Shown piece by piece: positions 1-8,623 of a DNA stretch of 24,212 nt (its first letter is position 1; the number at the start of each line of letters is the position of its first letter). The stretch is taken from NCBI GenBank assembly GCA_943704415.1, contig CALSCO010001469.1:1-24212 (forward strand), given 5' to 3'. The notes below the pieces were generated by a model, which worked only from the letters and a program-made list of their open reading frames with translations, had not been told where the DNA came from and did not search any database. The stretch is from Parvularia atlantis. Taxonomy: Eukaryota; Opisthokonta; Rotosphaerida. Position numbers and translations under genes: made by a program.

Positions 1-2
1 TC

Positions 3-587
3 GCGACCCTCCAGGCCGAGAACCAGCAGCTGCGCCAGCAGATCGAGACCCTTCGGGCCGAGAACATGCAGCTGCGGACCGAGATCGCCCAGCTGCGCGA
101 GAGCATGGCCGGGCTGGAGCAGCGTCTCCAGCAGCAGCAACGCGAGTCGGCGCAGCAACTGCAGCAGCAGCTACGCGAGTCGGCGCAGCAACTGCAGCAG
201 CAGCTGGCTGCGCGTGACCAGCAGCGCGCGCGAGAGCGAGCGATGGAGAGCGAACTCGCAGACGTCGTCTCGATCTTTTACAACCGCATGATCCACGTCT
301 ACAACAGTAACGGGGGTACAGCAGAGGTCATTCGAGACATCGAGTGGAACGAGAAGCGCCTCCTCTTGAAGGACCACTTCCATATCACTGCTCCCGAGTT
401 CGAAGCGGTCAGGGAGTTTAAAAGCGTCCGCAACAACCGCAGCCACTCAGGCCTTAACAAGAACGGCACCACCCTTACCGAAGCGCAAGCGCGAAACGCT
501 ACGGAGACAGCTGCTGTTTTCATCGAGGATGATGTCGCCCGCCGAGGCCTGTTGAAGATGATACAAGCGCTTGCGCAGCAGCTGTGA
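3..587 (+). CDS. Partial coiled-coil protein with C-terminal R-x4-H (HEPN-like) domain
   Basis: The frame is open from the left edge and ends at TGA 585-587, so the N-terminus lies outside the window; the ATG at 66 is probably internal. The first 80 or so residues are Gln/Glu/Arg/Leu-rich and form a strong coiled coil, including two copies of an 11-residue unit (RESAQQLQQQL). About 110 residues of mixed sequence follow. They hold VREFKSVRNNRSHSG, where R and H (bases 429-446) are spaced as in the R-x4-H motif of HEPN-fold ribonucleases, followed by a second predicted helix near the C-terminus. I do not recognise the family, and the HEPN reading rests on this motif and its helical setting only. 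Third-base GC is lower than in the genes after 1382 and no GTGCG intron is visible, so it may belong to a mobile or recently acquired segment. The reading frame is solid; the function is unknown. Confidence 0.6.
   Translation, partial: ATLQAENQQLRQQIETLRAENMQLRTEIAQLRESMAGLEQRLQQQQRESAQQLQQQLRESAQQLQQQLAARDQQRARERAMESELADVVSIFYNRMIHVYNSNGGTAEVIRDIEWNEKRLLLKDHFHITAPEFEAVREFKSVRNNRSHSGLNKNGTTLTEAQARNATETAAVFIEDDVARRGLLKMIQALAQQL
141..206 (+). repeat. 33-bp tandem duplication inside the coiled coil
   Basis: Two nearly identical 33-bp units (141-173 and 174-206) each encode RESAQQLQQQL. An 11-residue unit is a hendecad, a spacing used by coiled coils. The near-identity at the DNA level points to a recent duplication. 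Confidence 0.85.
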
Positions 588-1019
588 CGGTACGTGCGTG
601 TGCCGCAAATTCAGACGTAAGCGACTCATTTGGAAAAACTGCCGCGGTAGCACTATAATGCACCATTCTGTCTGCCTCTCTGTGGCCTGTGTTCTTTTGT
701 TCTGTTCTGGTCTGCTCTGGTAAAGCATAGTTTGTCTGAAGCTCTCTGGCAGTTGGGACCAGACAAACACAGCTGCATGTTGAATCATCACAAAGCCACG
801 GTCACCACATTGAGTCATCACACCGGTTCTGGAAACCTCCCGCCTCTGGGGGCAGCCGTTTGTCTTTCCAACGTTTCTCGTGAAATGCAAGGCCTTTGAA
901 TAGTCACTGAAGACGCAGAAAGACACAGAAGGGTGACACAGTGGGACAGAGACACAGTGGGACAGGGACACGGGTTGACACTTCATTCGGCCCGGCTGCC
1001 GAGGTACGCCGAAGATCAG
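588..1019. other. Lower-GC stretch with no recognisable gene
   Basis: This stretch falls to roughly half G+C with T-rich runs (about 660-720), unlike the rest of the window. Reading frames on both strands are short or biased and show no conserved protein. It lies between the stop of the coiled-coil gene and the remnant at 1020-1300, and could be the tail or scar of an inserted element. I see no terminal inverted repeats, tRNA or terminator-like hairpin in it. Confidence 0.5.
935..965. repeat. 16-bp-period direct repeat
   Basis: The 15-mer gacacagtgggacag occurs at 935-949 and again at 951-965, one base apart. A related ACACAG stretch lies just upstream. It marks the right part of the lower-GC stretch. 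Confidence 0.85.
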
Positions 1020-1300
1020 GTGACATACGACGTCCTGCTCGTCTATATCACGCCGGCGAGTGTCGTCGAGGAAGCGCGCGGCTTCCTAATCGAGACGTGC
1101 AACGACGTGCGGTGGAGCGGCGCGACGGGCCCGCTTGTCAACTTCGTGCTCGCGTCGCTGCGGGAGCTTCCGAGGCTCCGCTGTTTATGCCATACCTCTC
1201 GCACCGCCTGCAGCTGGCATGGAGCGTGAAGCAGGCTGCACGAGATGCTGCGCCGCAGAGCTCACCGGCCTCCACCGGTAAGCGCGAGCGCGAGGCGTGA
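1020..1300 (+). CDS. 3' remnant of an unrecognised gene
   Basis: Bases 1020-1106 read VTYDVLLVYITPASVVEEAR and onward to an ...ETCND end. A GTGCGG...GAG intron of 68 bp (1107-1174) would join this in phase to APLFMPYLSHRLQLAWSVKQ, ending at TGA 1298-1300. Amphipathic composition and host-like codon use support coding. The end faces the Medusa-type gene across 81 bp, as in the other convergent pairs here. No 5' exon can be found in the lower-GC DNA upstream, so the gene may be truncated, or upstream exons may be missed. Without the intron the two segments lie in different frames, so a frameshifted relic is the alternative. I do not recognise the protein family. Confidence 0.35.
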
Positions 1301-1381
1301 CGCGGTGCACCACTTGCCTGAGCAACAAGGCGAAACACAGACCACAACTATAAAGACCCGCCCGAAACCCGCTTGCGGGCG

Positions 1382-3176
1382 TCACCCGCGACGGCCGCTG
1401 CGCGTGCGCTTGCCCGCACCGTAGTCGTCGTCGTTCGCATCGTTGCGGGCGCCCGCGTCGACCTCGTCGTCGTCCTCGTTCTCGTCCTCGCCCTCGTCCT
1501 CATCCCCGTCCTCCTCGCCCTCGTCGTCGTCGTCGTTGTCGTCCTCGCCATTCACGTTGCGGTGCGCGTCCGTACCTCGCCGCGGCGTGCTGCGCCGCCT
1601 GGCGCTCGACGACGGCGCCGACTTCTCGCCGGCTGCCGTCTCGCCGTTGCCCTCCTCGCCTGCTCGCACGCATCAGCCGCCAGGCGCGGCGCCCGCCACG
1701 GACGCAGCGCGCACCGGCCGGATAGGTGATCGCCTCGCCGCGCGCCTTCTTGCTGCCGCGGCGCGGGCTGGGCATCGATGGCGTGTCGAGATCGAGAGCG
1801 GCGAGGGCAAAGTCGGCCTGGCCGGCGACGGTCTGCGGTCGCGGACAGCATGCGTGAGGCGCACACAAGGCGCCGCGGCAGGCACGGCACGTCAACGCAC
1901 GTAGCGGATGAGGATCTTGGACAGGGCGCGCTGCAGCGTGTTCCACCGGAACACCTTAACGTCCTTCTCGATGTTGCGCGGCTTGGGCTTCGGGTAGGCC
2001 ATGAGCTGCTGGAAGAACGTGACGCTGGCGGCCTTGGTCTTGGACACGGTGAGCGGGTGAAATCTGGCGAGCGCGGTCAGGCGGCTGCCGTGGCGCTCGC
2101 ACCGGTGCGCGCACTTTTCGAGGTTGCGCCGGATGCGGTTCTTCTCCTCGACCGTAAACGGCTTGCCCACGAGGCCCTCTAGCAGGAACAGGCAGTCTAC
2201 GCTGGTGAAGTAAAAGTCGTTGGTGCGGTCACTGCGGTGCGGCGCGCGCACGGGCTCAGCTTCGCACGTGCGCGGTGGTCGGACGAGCGCACCTGTAGAT
2301 GCACGAGATGATCGTGAAGCCGTTGTAGGGCGCAAACGAGCGCGTGTCGGCGTCGTTCCACTCACGCTGCTCCGGCACGATCGACCACAGGATCTCGTCC
2401 TTGTTGGGCGACGTCCAGAACTTGACGAGCCGGCGTCGGCGCGTGAGGCGCTCGTCAACGGTCCTGCGTGCGAGCGTGAGCAGCACGCGCGCGTGGTGCA
2501 CCGAGGGCGGCAACTGCGCACCAGTTCTCCATTGCCACACACGGGTCCACGTTGAACTTGAGCAGTGGCGGTGCGGCCTCGCGGTCGCGCATGATGTTGA
2601 GGTCGCCGCCGCCTGCGAGCGGGCCACGGTCAGCAGCGCGGCACCGCGCGCACAATGCTGAGCGCCGCACGCACTCAGCGAGACACGCTTGGCCAGCCGG
2701 CGTGCAGCCGCGCTCGAGCCGGGCGGGGTGGCCCGGCCGGCGCTAGCGGTGCCGCTCGCGTCGCTCTGTGCGGGGTGCTTGCTGGCGTACGCCGCCTGCG
2801 CCTGCGCCTGTGCGTGTGCACGGGCTCTCAGTCGGTGCAGCAGGCGCACACCGCAGGAAAGAGCAGGCACACCACCAGCGCGTTCTGGTACGGCGAGGTG
2901 TACTCTGGCTGGGCGTAGGCAGCCGACGCGTCCTGCTGCGGTCCGCCGGGGAAGACGGCCACGCGTGACCGCTCCAGCCGCTGCTCACCGCGGCCCTGCT
3001 CCTGGCGTGGGCCGGGCGAGTGCATGGTCGCGTGTGCGGGCGACGACGCAAGGATGGGGCCGTGGTGCTGGCTGTACGCGGGCGGGTAGGGCGCGCGGGC
3101 GCCGGCGGCCTTGCCGAGGTCGTCGTCGTAGGCGGCGTACGCCTGCTGCTGCTGCTGCTGCTGTTGCTGCTGCTGT

Positions 3177-3207
<31 letters not shown>

Positions 3208-4080
3208 CGGCGTCTTGCAGGGCCCACATGTTGCCGGACGCATCGCCGGGGACGGACGGGCCTGGCAGCGACCGGGGTCAGCTTTGATCAGCATCAGAGG
3301 TGATCAGCATGCACCGGCGAGCGGGTCCTCGATCGTAAACGTGCCCAAGTAGAGCGAATCGGTGAGGCGGTGCATGTCGCTCTCGATGAAGGCGTGGATG
3401 GGCACCTTAGACAGCGGCCAGCCCGTGTTGGCCGCCTGGGGGACGACGGTGAGGACCGCGGCCGCGCCGTTGTCGGGCTGGGTCATGGCGATGGGCACCA
3501 TGAGGCACCCAAAGGCGATCTTCAGGTTGATAGGGCCCTTGAGGTCGCGCAGGCTGAACGTGATGGAGACGACCGCGTCTGGCGGGCCGTGCAGCGGGTT
3601 GACGTGGAAGTTCATGCCGCGCGGGAAGTAGGCCATCGGCAGCGTGCTCATCGGCGCGAGGGCGGCGGCGGCGGCGGCGATGGACGAGAGGTCGCTGCCG
3701 CCGCCGGCGTGCTGCGTGTGCGTGTGCTGCAGCTGCTGAGCGGGCGGCGCCGGCAGGGGCTGCAGCGCGTAGAAAGCGGGCTGCAACGACGACGTCGCCG
3801 CGACGGGATAGGCGCTGGGAAGGATGGGCGCAATCACGGGCGGTTGGAGCGTGGGCAGCATGGCCGGCGTCGGGGCGCTCGCGGGCGCGGCCGGAGCAGC
3901 GGGCGCGGTCGGGATGGCGGCGGGCGCGCCTGAGACACGTGGGGCAGCAGGGTTGGCGGCGGCGGGGGCGGAATCGCTCGGCAGCGGGAAGCGCGGCGCG
4001 GCGGGGGCGGCTGCGGCCGGGGCCGTCAATGGCAGGCCGGGTGTGGCCGGGGTGGCGGCGGGGGCGGCGTCGAGCGACAT
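1382..4080 (-). CDS. medA: Medusa-type transcriptional regulator
   Basis: Nine exons: 4080-3315, 3261-2873, 2807-2675, 2612-2522, 2463-2293, 2231-2115, 2063-1901, 1832-1715 and 1659-1382, giving 741 residues. The protein has an Ala/Pro-rich start, then an IPT/TIG-like segment (about 160-252, ending VPIHAFIESD...LGTFTI). A polyglutamine tract follows (about 275-295), then the block typical of fungal Medusa regulators (about 462-610), with RRRLVKFW, TIISCIY, FYFTSVDCLFLLE, FTVEEKNRIRRNLE and NPKPRNIEKDVKVF-like KPKPRNIEKDVKVFRW. Members of this family (Aspergillus MedA, Ustilago Med1) are nuclear regulators of development, adhesion and virulence. The tail (about 688-728) is almost all Asp/Glu and ends in a basic GKRTRSGRRG. 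All junctions restore family-conserved text, for example LEK|FHPLTVSK. The ATG at 4080 is the first in the exon; a 5'-UTR intron ending at 4100 is possible. The exon 2/3 join is the least certain. Confidence 0.9.
3143..3206 (-). repeat. CAG/CAA repeat encoding polyglutamine
   Basis: On the minus strand this is a run of CAG with a few CAA and CAC codons, giving a glutamine tract in exon 2 of the Medusa-type gene. Pure CAG runs broken by CAA are prone to length change. Such tracts are common in activation regions of fungal transcription factors. Confidence 0.9.
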
Positions 4081-4401
4081 GCTGCACGCCGAAACGTCCC
4101 TGAGACAGCGCGTGTCAGCCTGCTCCAGCTGTCGCCGCGCGCTCGAACGGCCGCCGGGCGCGCGCTCGTGGTCCGCCAGCCACGGGCGCACCGCCCAGCA
4201 GCAGCAGCAGCAGCAGCCCACGCCCCGCCCGACCGCCGCGGCGCAGAGGCGTGACGTGTGCGTGACCGCCCGCGTGGCCGCGGTTCAACCGACAAGACGA
4301 AACACAGGTGTCGAGCACAAGCAGTGCGCGGGCACAGAAAGCCGCGGCGCACACTGGGGCCGCGGCACAAGGCAGCTGCCGCGCGCACGGGGAACACGAG
4401 C

Positions 4402-4435
4402 GGGGGGGGGGAGGGCAGCGGGGGGCAGCGGCAGC
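4402..4435 (+). other. G-run cluster with G-quadruplex potential
   Basis: Ten consecutive G (4402-4411) are followed within about 20 bases by GGG and GGGGGG runs. The plus strand could fold as a G-quadruplex. It lies about 320 bp upstream of the Medusa ATG, on the strand opposite to the gene. Confidence 0.6.
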
Positions 4436-4565
4436 AGAGCAGGAGAAAGAAAGGCCCGCTGAAACCTGCCGCCTCAAAGTGACCCCGAGACACCCCGGCG
4501 CTGCGCCGCTGGGACGGGCAGTGCGCGCGGGGCGGCGGGGAGGGGCGGGGCGCGCGCGCGCCAGG

Positions 4566-4590
4566 CCCCCCCCCCCCCCCACACACACAC
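4566..4590. repeat. C15 homopolymer followed by (AC)5
   Basis: A run of 15 C (4566-4580) continues directly into five AC dinucleotides (4581-4590), which complete the CACGTG at 4588-4593. Homopolymers this long are unstable and also prone to sequencing error. Confidence 0.85.
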
Positions 4591-4687
4591 GTGAGACGAG
4601 ACACAGCCAACGGGTGAGCGGGCGCAAAAAAAATGTGGAACGCGGCGCTCGGAAATTGGGCCAATGTGCCTGAGACAGCATACGTAC

Positions 4688-6322
4688 TCACTGCGACAGC
4701 GCTTTTGCGACCTCTGCCCGCGGCACGGTCGTTGCCGTCTGCGCGTCCAGGTCCTTGACCACGCACGTCCCCGCCGCGACCTCGGCCGGCCCGACGATCA
4801 CCGCGTGCGACGCGCCCAGCGCCTGCCCCGCCCGGCTCAGCTGCCGCTTGACCGATGGCAGCGCCCCGCCCGCCGCGCCCGGCTCGAGCGGCAGCAGCAC
4901 GGGGCGGTCGAGGGCGCGGCGGAGGTCGTAGGCGAGGCGCAGCCCGGCAAGGCGCACGGCCGCGTTGTCGCGCTCGTCCTCGACCAGCACCACGGCGACG
5001 GGCCGCGGCGGCCGCGCGGGCTGCGGCACGCCCTCGCCGACCACGTCACGCAGCAGCATCAGCCGCTCGAGTCCGGCCGCCCAGCCAACCCCGGGCATGC
5101 CCGCCGGCCCGCCCATGCGCTCAACCAGGCCGTCGTAGCGCCCGCCCGCGAGCACGGCCGCCTTGGCGCCGAGCCGAGGCGTCACAAACTCAAAGACCGT
5201 GTCCGTGTAGTAGTCCAGCCCCTGCGCGCGTCGTGAGCTGGGTCGTGACGCGATTCGGGGTGCGCGCACCCGCACAAGCGTCGGCTCGACCTCGTGCGCG
5301 ATGCCCAGCGCGCCAAGCCCGTCGCGCACGCGCGCAAAGTGGTCGCGGCTCGGCGCGCTCAGGCTGGCGGCCATCGGCGGCGCGCCGGCCACGATCGTCG
5401 CGTCCTCGGGCGCCTTGGAGTCGAGCACGCGCATCGGGTTGCCGCGGTCGAGCCTGGGCGCGACAGCATAAGCAAGCGAGAAGAGACGTGCACCTGCGCG
5501 ACCGCCACCGCTGTCGGCCGTCGTCAGACAGCGCGCTGCGGTGCGCCTGCAGATACGCAAGTAGCTCGCCGCGGTAGGCGTCGCGGCTGGCGCGGTCGCC
5601 AATGCTGTTGAGCCTGAGCTGCGGCACACTGAGCGACCGGCTGATCGCAACCGAGCCGCACGCACATCCACGGCCGACAGCACGCCCAGCTCGGCCAGGA
5701 CGCTGTGGCCCATCGAGATCAGCTCGACGTCAGCCATCCATCCGGGCGCGCCCAGCAGCTCGACGCCAAACTGCGTAAACTGGCGCAGGCGGCCCTTCTG
5801 CGGGCGCTCGTGGCGGAACATCGGCCCGGCGTAAAAGACGCGGCGCACGGGCGTGGCATGGTGGTCGGCCGGGCTCGTGATCACGGCGCGCACGACGCCT
5901 GCGCGGCCGCGTGGTGCTCAGCAGCTGCGGCTTGCGGCGCGCACGGTGCACGCACCGGCCGTGCCCTCGGGCCGCAGCGTCAGGCGCGTGCCGCCACGCG
6001 CCTCGAACGTGTACATCTCCTTGCTGACCACGTCCGAGTCCTCGCCGAGCGGGCGCTCGAAGACTTCGGTGTGCTCGAGCACGGGCGTGCGGATCTGCGC
6101 CGCGTCAGCCCTCGTGCGCGATGCCGGTGCAGGTCGCGCGCGCACCTCGATGAAGCCGTGCCGCCGCGCCACGCGCTCCGCCACGCCCTCGACGTGGCGC
6201 AGGTGCCGCGCATCCGCCTCGAACAAGTCCTCCGTGCCGCGCACGGCCCCCAGCCGCCCCGCCGCGGTCGACAGCCGCCGCCTCGCGATCAGCACGCCGC
6301 GCGTTGTGTGACACGAGGCCAT
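4688..6322 (-). CDS. HTS1: Histidyl-tRNA synthetase
   Basis: Six exons: 6322-6146, 6094-5956, 5898-5666, 5618-5509, 5453-5270 and 5221-4688, giving 458 residues. It is a class II synthetase charging tRNA-His with histidine. Visible motifs are [11 protein letters not shown] with [15 protein letters not shown] (about 61-89), LRPEGTAG (about 99-106), motif 2 [14 protein letters not shown] (133-146), the histidine-binding [15 protein letters not shown] (279-293), motif 3 [12 protein letters not shown] (327-338) and a C-terminal anticodon-binding domain (about 350-458). The N-terminus from ATG 6322 is Arg/Ser/Ala-rich ([13 protein letters not shown]), as in mitochondrial presequences, and there is no WHEP domain. 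An upstream in-frame ATG at 6412 would add 30 residues. In most fungi one gene supplies both cytosol and mitochondria by alternative starts; that is inferred here. The 51-bp and 48-bp introns at 6145-6095 and 5269-5222 are multiples of three without stops. Confidence 0.95.
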
Positions 6323-6810
6323 CTTGGGTGCAGCCTCTTTGGATCCGACGGTGAGCTCTCGCTGAGCACATCCCTTCCCCACCGCGCGCCATCCGCGCCA
6401 TCCGCGCGCCATCCGCGCGCCATCCGCGCGCTATCCACCGCCGGGGTGTGCGCAGCGGCCGTGGGGGCCCTGATGACAACGAAAGAGATCAACAAGTGTC
6501 GTCCGACAGCGCGTGTGCCGCGCCAGAACCGCGCTCGAATTGGCCGCGCCCGTCGGGGCCGGCTGCCGTCGCGTTGGGGGCGTCTCGGGGCCGCGCGGCC
6601 GCGCCTGGCTGACGAGCAAGCTACTTTCTATACTGCCTTCCTTCTGAGCCCGTGACGCGCCGCCGCCGCCTGCCCGTTCTCCTCCTCCCCCCGATCGCCG
6701 CGCTTGCGTCGCACGACCCGCTAACGCCGCCTGCCGCGCCCCGCCGCATCATCCCCCTCGCGTCGCACGCAGCAGGCCTTCCCGACCGCCGCACCGTCCG
6801 CCCGCGTGCC
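6323..6810. promoter_or_regulatory. Divergent promoter region between HTS1 and RPL29
   Basis: This gap of 488 bp separates two head-to-head start codons. The HTS1 side carries an ATG-rich tandem repeat. The RPL29 side is pyrimidine-rich (about 6660-6700), as in leaders of ribosomal protein genes, with a weak TATA-like TCTATACT near 6628. A leader intron ending at the CAG near 6770, with GCTAAC upstream as branch site, is possible. No gene is seen in it. Confidence 0.5.
6382..6437 (-). repeat. ATG-bearing tandem repeat upstream of HTS1
   Basis: Units of 9-11 bp (ATGGCGCG with variable GCG on the minus strand) are repeated about five times. They place ATGs at 6423, 6412, 6401 and 6392, of which only 6412 is in frame with HTS1. 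Confidence 0.75.
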
Positions 6811-7118
6811 ATGGCCAAGTCCAAGAACCACACCAACCACAACCAGAGTGCGGCGCGGCACGAGGCAGACGTCGCGCAGGCTCACGCAGGGCGCCGCGCA
6901 CAGCCCATAAGGCACACCGGAACGGCATCAAGAAGCCGCAGCGCCAGCGCTACCCGGCGCTGACCGGCGTGCGTTCGCCTGCTGTTGACGCGCCTGTGTG
7001 GCTGATCGGCCGTGCAACCGCTGCCGCGCCGCAGGTCGACCCCAAGTTCCTGCGCAACCAGCGCTTCGCCAAGAAGCACAACGTCAAGCCGGGCCAGGCC
7101 AAGGAGGCGTCGGCGTGA
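6811..7118 (+). CDS. RPL29: Ribosomal protein eL29
   Basis: Three exons (6811-6847, 6904-6968, 7035-7118) encode 61 residues, the usual size for this small basic protein of the large ribosomal subunit. It opens [12 protein letters not shown] and continues [20 protein letters not shown], then [18 protein letters not shown], almost letter for letter the eL29 family signature. Both introns (56 and 66 bp) start GTGCG and end CAG and fall in conserved text. The tail [11 protein letters not shown] is short. It shares a divergent upstream region with HTS1 and lies 109 bp before IST1 on the same strand, which still has room for its own leader. Confidence 0.97.
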
Positions 7119-7227
7119 GGCGGGCGTTGCTGCTGTGTGTGTGATCTGGGAGCACAGAGGAGAGTGACAGCTGCCTGGGGACGCACCAGACTTGTGACGC
7201 GGCCACTTTGCCCTCGCCGCGCGCGCC

Positions 7228-8543
7228 ATGCCCAACTTCAACCCGACCAAGCTCAAGGTGCAGCTCAAACTGGCCGGTGCGCCGCACGCGCTCGCCCCCG
7301 CCCAGCAGCAGCAGCAGCCGACGCCGGCGCCACAGTAACGCGGCTGCGCATGCTCCGGACGAAGAAGGCCAGCCTCAACGTGGCGCAGCGGCGCGAGATC
7401 GCCGACCTGCTCGAGCGCGGCAAGGAGGAGAGCGCGCGCATTCGCGTGCGTGCCTCGCGCGCGCACCTCGCGCCGCGTGCCGTGTGCCGTGTGCCGTGTG
7501 CCGTGTGCCGTGTACTGATGGACGGCCCGCAGGTCGAGCACGTCATCCGGGAGGACTACAACATGGAGGCACTGGAGATGCTCGAGATCTACTGCGAGAT
7601 GCTCCAGGCGCGCTTCGGCCTGCTCGAGCAAGTGCGGTGCGCCGCCCCGCCGCCGCTGCCGCCCCGCCGCCGCCTTACGCGTGCGCAGCGGTCTCGACCC
7701 GTCCGTCGCCGAGGCCGCGCACGGCATCACCTACGCCGCGCAGCAGGTCATGGTCGACGAGCTCAACGTGGTGCGGGGGCGCGCGCGTGCGCGGCGGCCG
7801 CAGCGGCACGGTGGCGCTGACCGCGCGAAGGTGCGGCGCGAGCTCATTAACAAGCTCGGCAAGGAGTTTGAGGCCGACTCGATGCAGAACAACAAGGGCG
7901 TGGTCAACGAGCGCGTGCGTGCGGCGTGCTGGCCGCAGAGCGTGCGGCTGACTGAGAGCCCATCGCGCGCGCACACAAAGCTGATCGAGAAGCTGCGCGT
8001 GCGCGCGCCCGACCCGAAGCTCGTGGTGCAGTACCTGACCGAGATCGCGCGGGCGTTCAAGGTCAACTGGGGCGACACCTCGGCCGACTTTGCGGTGCGC
8101 GCACTCGCTCGCGTCTCTCACTCTGGCTGACACCTCGTGACCGCGACGCGCCAGGTCGACAGCACGCTGATCGGGACCGACAGCCAGCAGCAGGTGTCGG
8201 CGGTACGTGTGCTGATCTACTGCGTGCCCCGCTACCCGGTGCCAACGCGCCAGTGCCGCCGCAGCTCACACCGCAGCCCGCCGTGCTCCTCCCGGCCGTG
8301 CCGAGCCCCGCCGCGCCCGCCGCGCCGCCCGCAAGGCCAGCCCCCGACCTCGACGCGCTCTTCCCGGCCGTGCCAAAGTCCGAGCTCGGTGGTGGGAGCG
8401 GGAAACCGCGCGGCGGCGGCGGCGACGACGACGACATGCCGGGTGCGTGCGGACGCGTGCCGCTGGAGGCGCTGACGTGGGCGCGCGGCCCCGCAGACTT
8501 TGACGAGCTGTCGCGGCGCTTCGAGGCGCTCAAGCGGCGGTGA
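7228..8543 (+). CDS. IST1: ESCRT-III-like regulator of Vps4, Ist1
   Basis: Nine exons: 7228-7276, 7336-7445, 7533-7636, 7689-7770, 7831-7914, 7981-8094, 8155-8206, 8254-8442 and 8497-8543, giving 276 residues. Ist1 binds Did2 and Vps4 and tunes ESCRT disassembly at endosomes. The helical core (about 1-180) reads KLKVQLKLAVTRLRMLRTKK, QRREIADLL, ESARIRVEHVIREDY, the ALEMLEIYCEMLQARF helix, GLDPSVAEAAHGITYAA, VVNERLIEKLRVRAPDPKL and YLTEIARAF. A Pro/Ala/Gly linker with DDDD follows. The protein ends DFDELSRRFEALKRR, like the MIT-interacting motif at the end of this family. Joins such as LAV|TRLRML and VNER|LIEKL match the family exactly. The intron at about 8207-8253 has more than one possible donor. 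The gene faces ISD11 across 80 bp. Confidence 0.93.
7477..7511 (+). repeat. Heptamer repeat inside IST1 intron 2
   Basis: Five perfect copies of GTGCCGT run back to back within the 87-bp intron 7446-7532, explaining why this intron is longer than its neighbours. The unit resembles the GTGCG donor core, so it offers many decoy donor-like sites. Confidence 0.9.
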
Positions 8544-8623
8544 GGGAGGGGCGGGTGTGGCGTGTGTCTGCTGTCTGTTGTGCCCCCTACTTCTCCTCCA
8601 CCGACAAACACAGTGCGGCCCGC

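Larger units (their letters stand above)
4081..4687 (-). promoter_or_regulatory. Upstream region of the Medusa-type gene
   Basis: The 607 bp between the stop of HTS1 and the Medusa ATG hold no convincing gene; the long frames here are Cys/Arg/Gly/Pro-rich shadows. Visible elements are an E-box CACGTG at 4588-4593, an inverted CCAAT (ccaat at 4661-4665 on the plus strand), an A8 run at 4626-4633, a 15-base C run and two G-rich tracts. A possible leader intron runs 4191-4100 (GTGCGC donor, CTGAC branch, CAG acceptor). It is much longer than the other intergenic gaps, as expected for a regulated gene. Confidence 0.5.

Noticed and set aside
447-986. A 179-codon minus-strand frame in the lower-GC stretch
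   Set aside because: It overlaps the end of the left coiled-coil gene antisense, has odd composition and shows no recognisable domain.
1382-1669. The acidic frame as a separate small gene
   Set aside because: It lacks an ATG and is preceded by a good acceptor; it joins in phase to the Medusa-type gene.
4081-4221. Extension of the Medusa protein upstream of 4080 with a cysteine run
   Set aside because: The frame has no ATG start there; the Cys run is an off-frame reading of a CAG-like repeat, and a leader intron acceptor lies in it.
4566-4590. Possible telomere-like or CRISPR-like repeat
   Set aside because: It is a simple C run plus AC dinucleotides with no spacer structure or telomere unit. 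No CRISPR array or tRNA was seen in the window.
5705-6655. A 316-codon plus-strand open frame antisense to HTS1
   Set aside because: It has Arg/Ala/His-rich composition with no conserved motif, and the opposite strand encodes a clear synthetase.
7119-7227. RPL29 and IST1 as one transcription unit
   Set aside because: The 109-bp gap is larger than several promoter gaps here, and nothing suggests a shared transcript.
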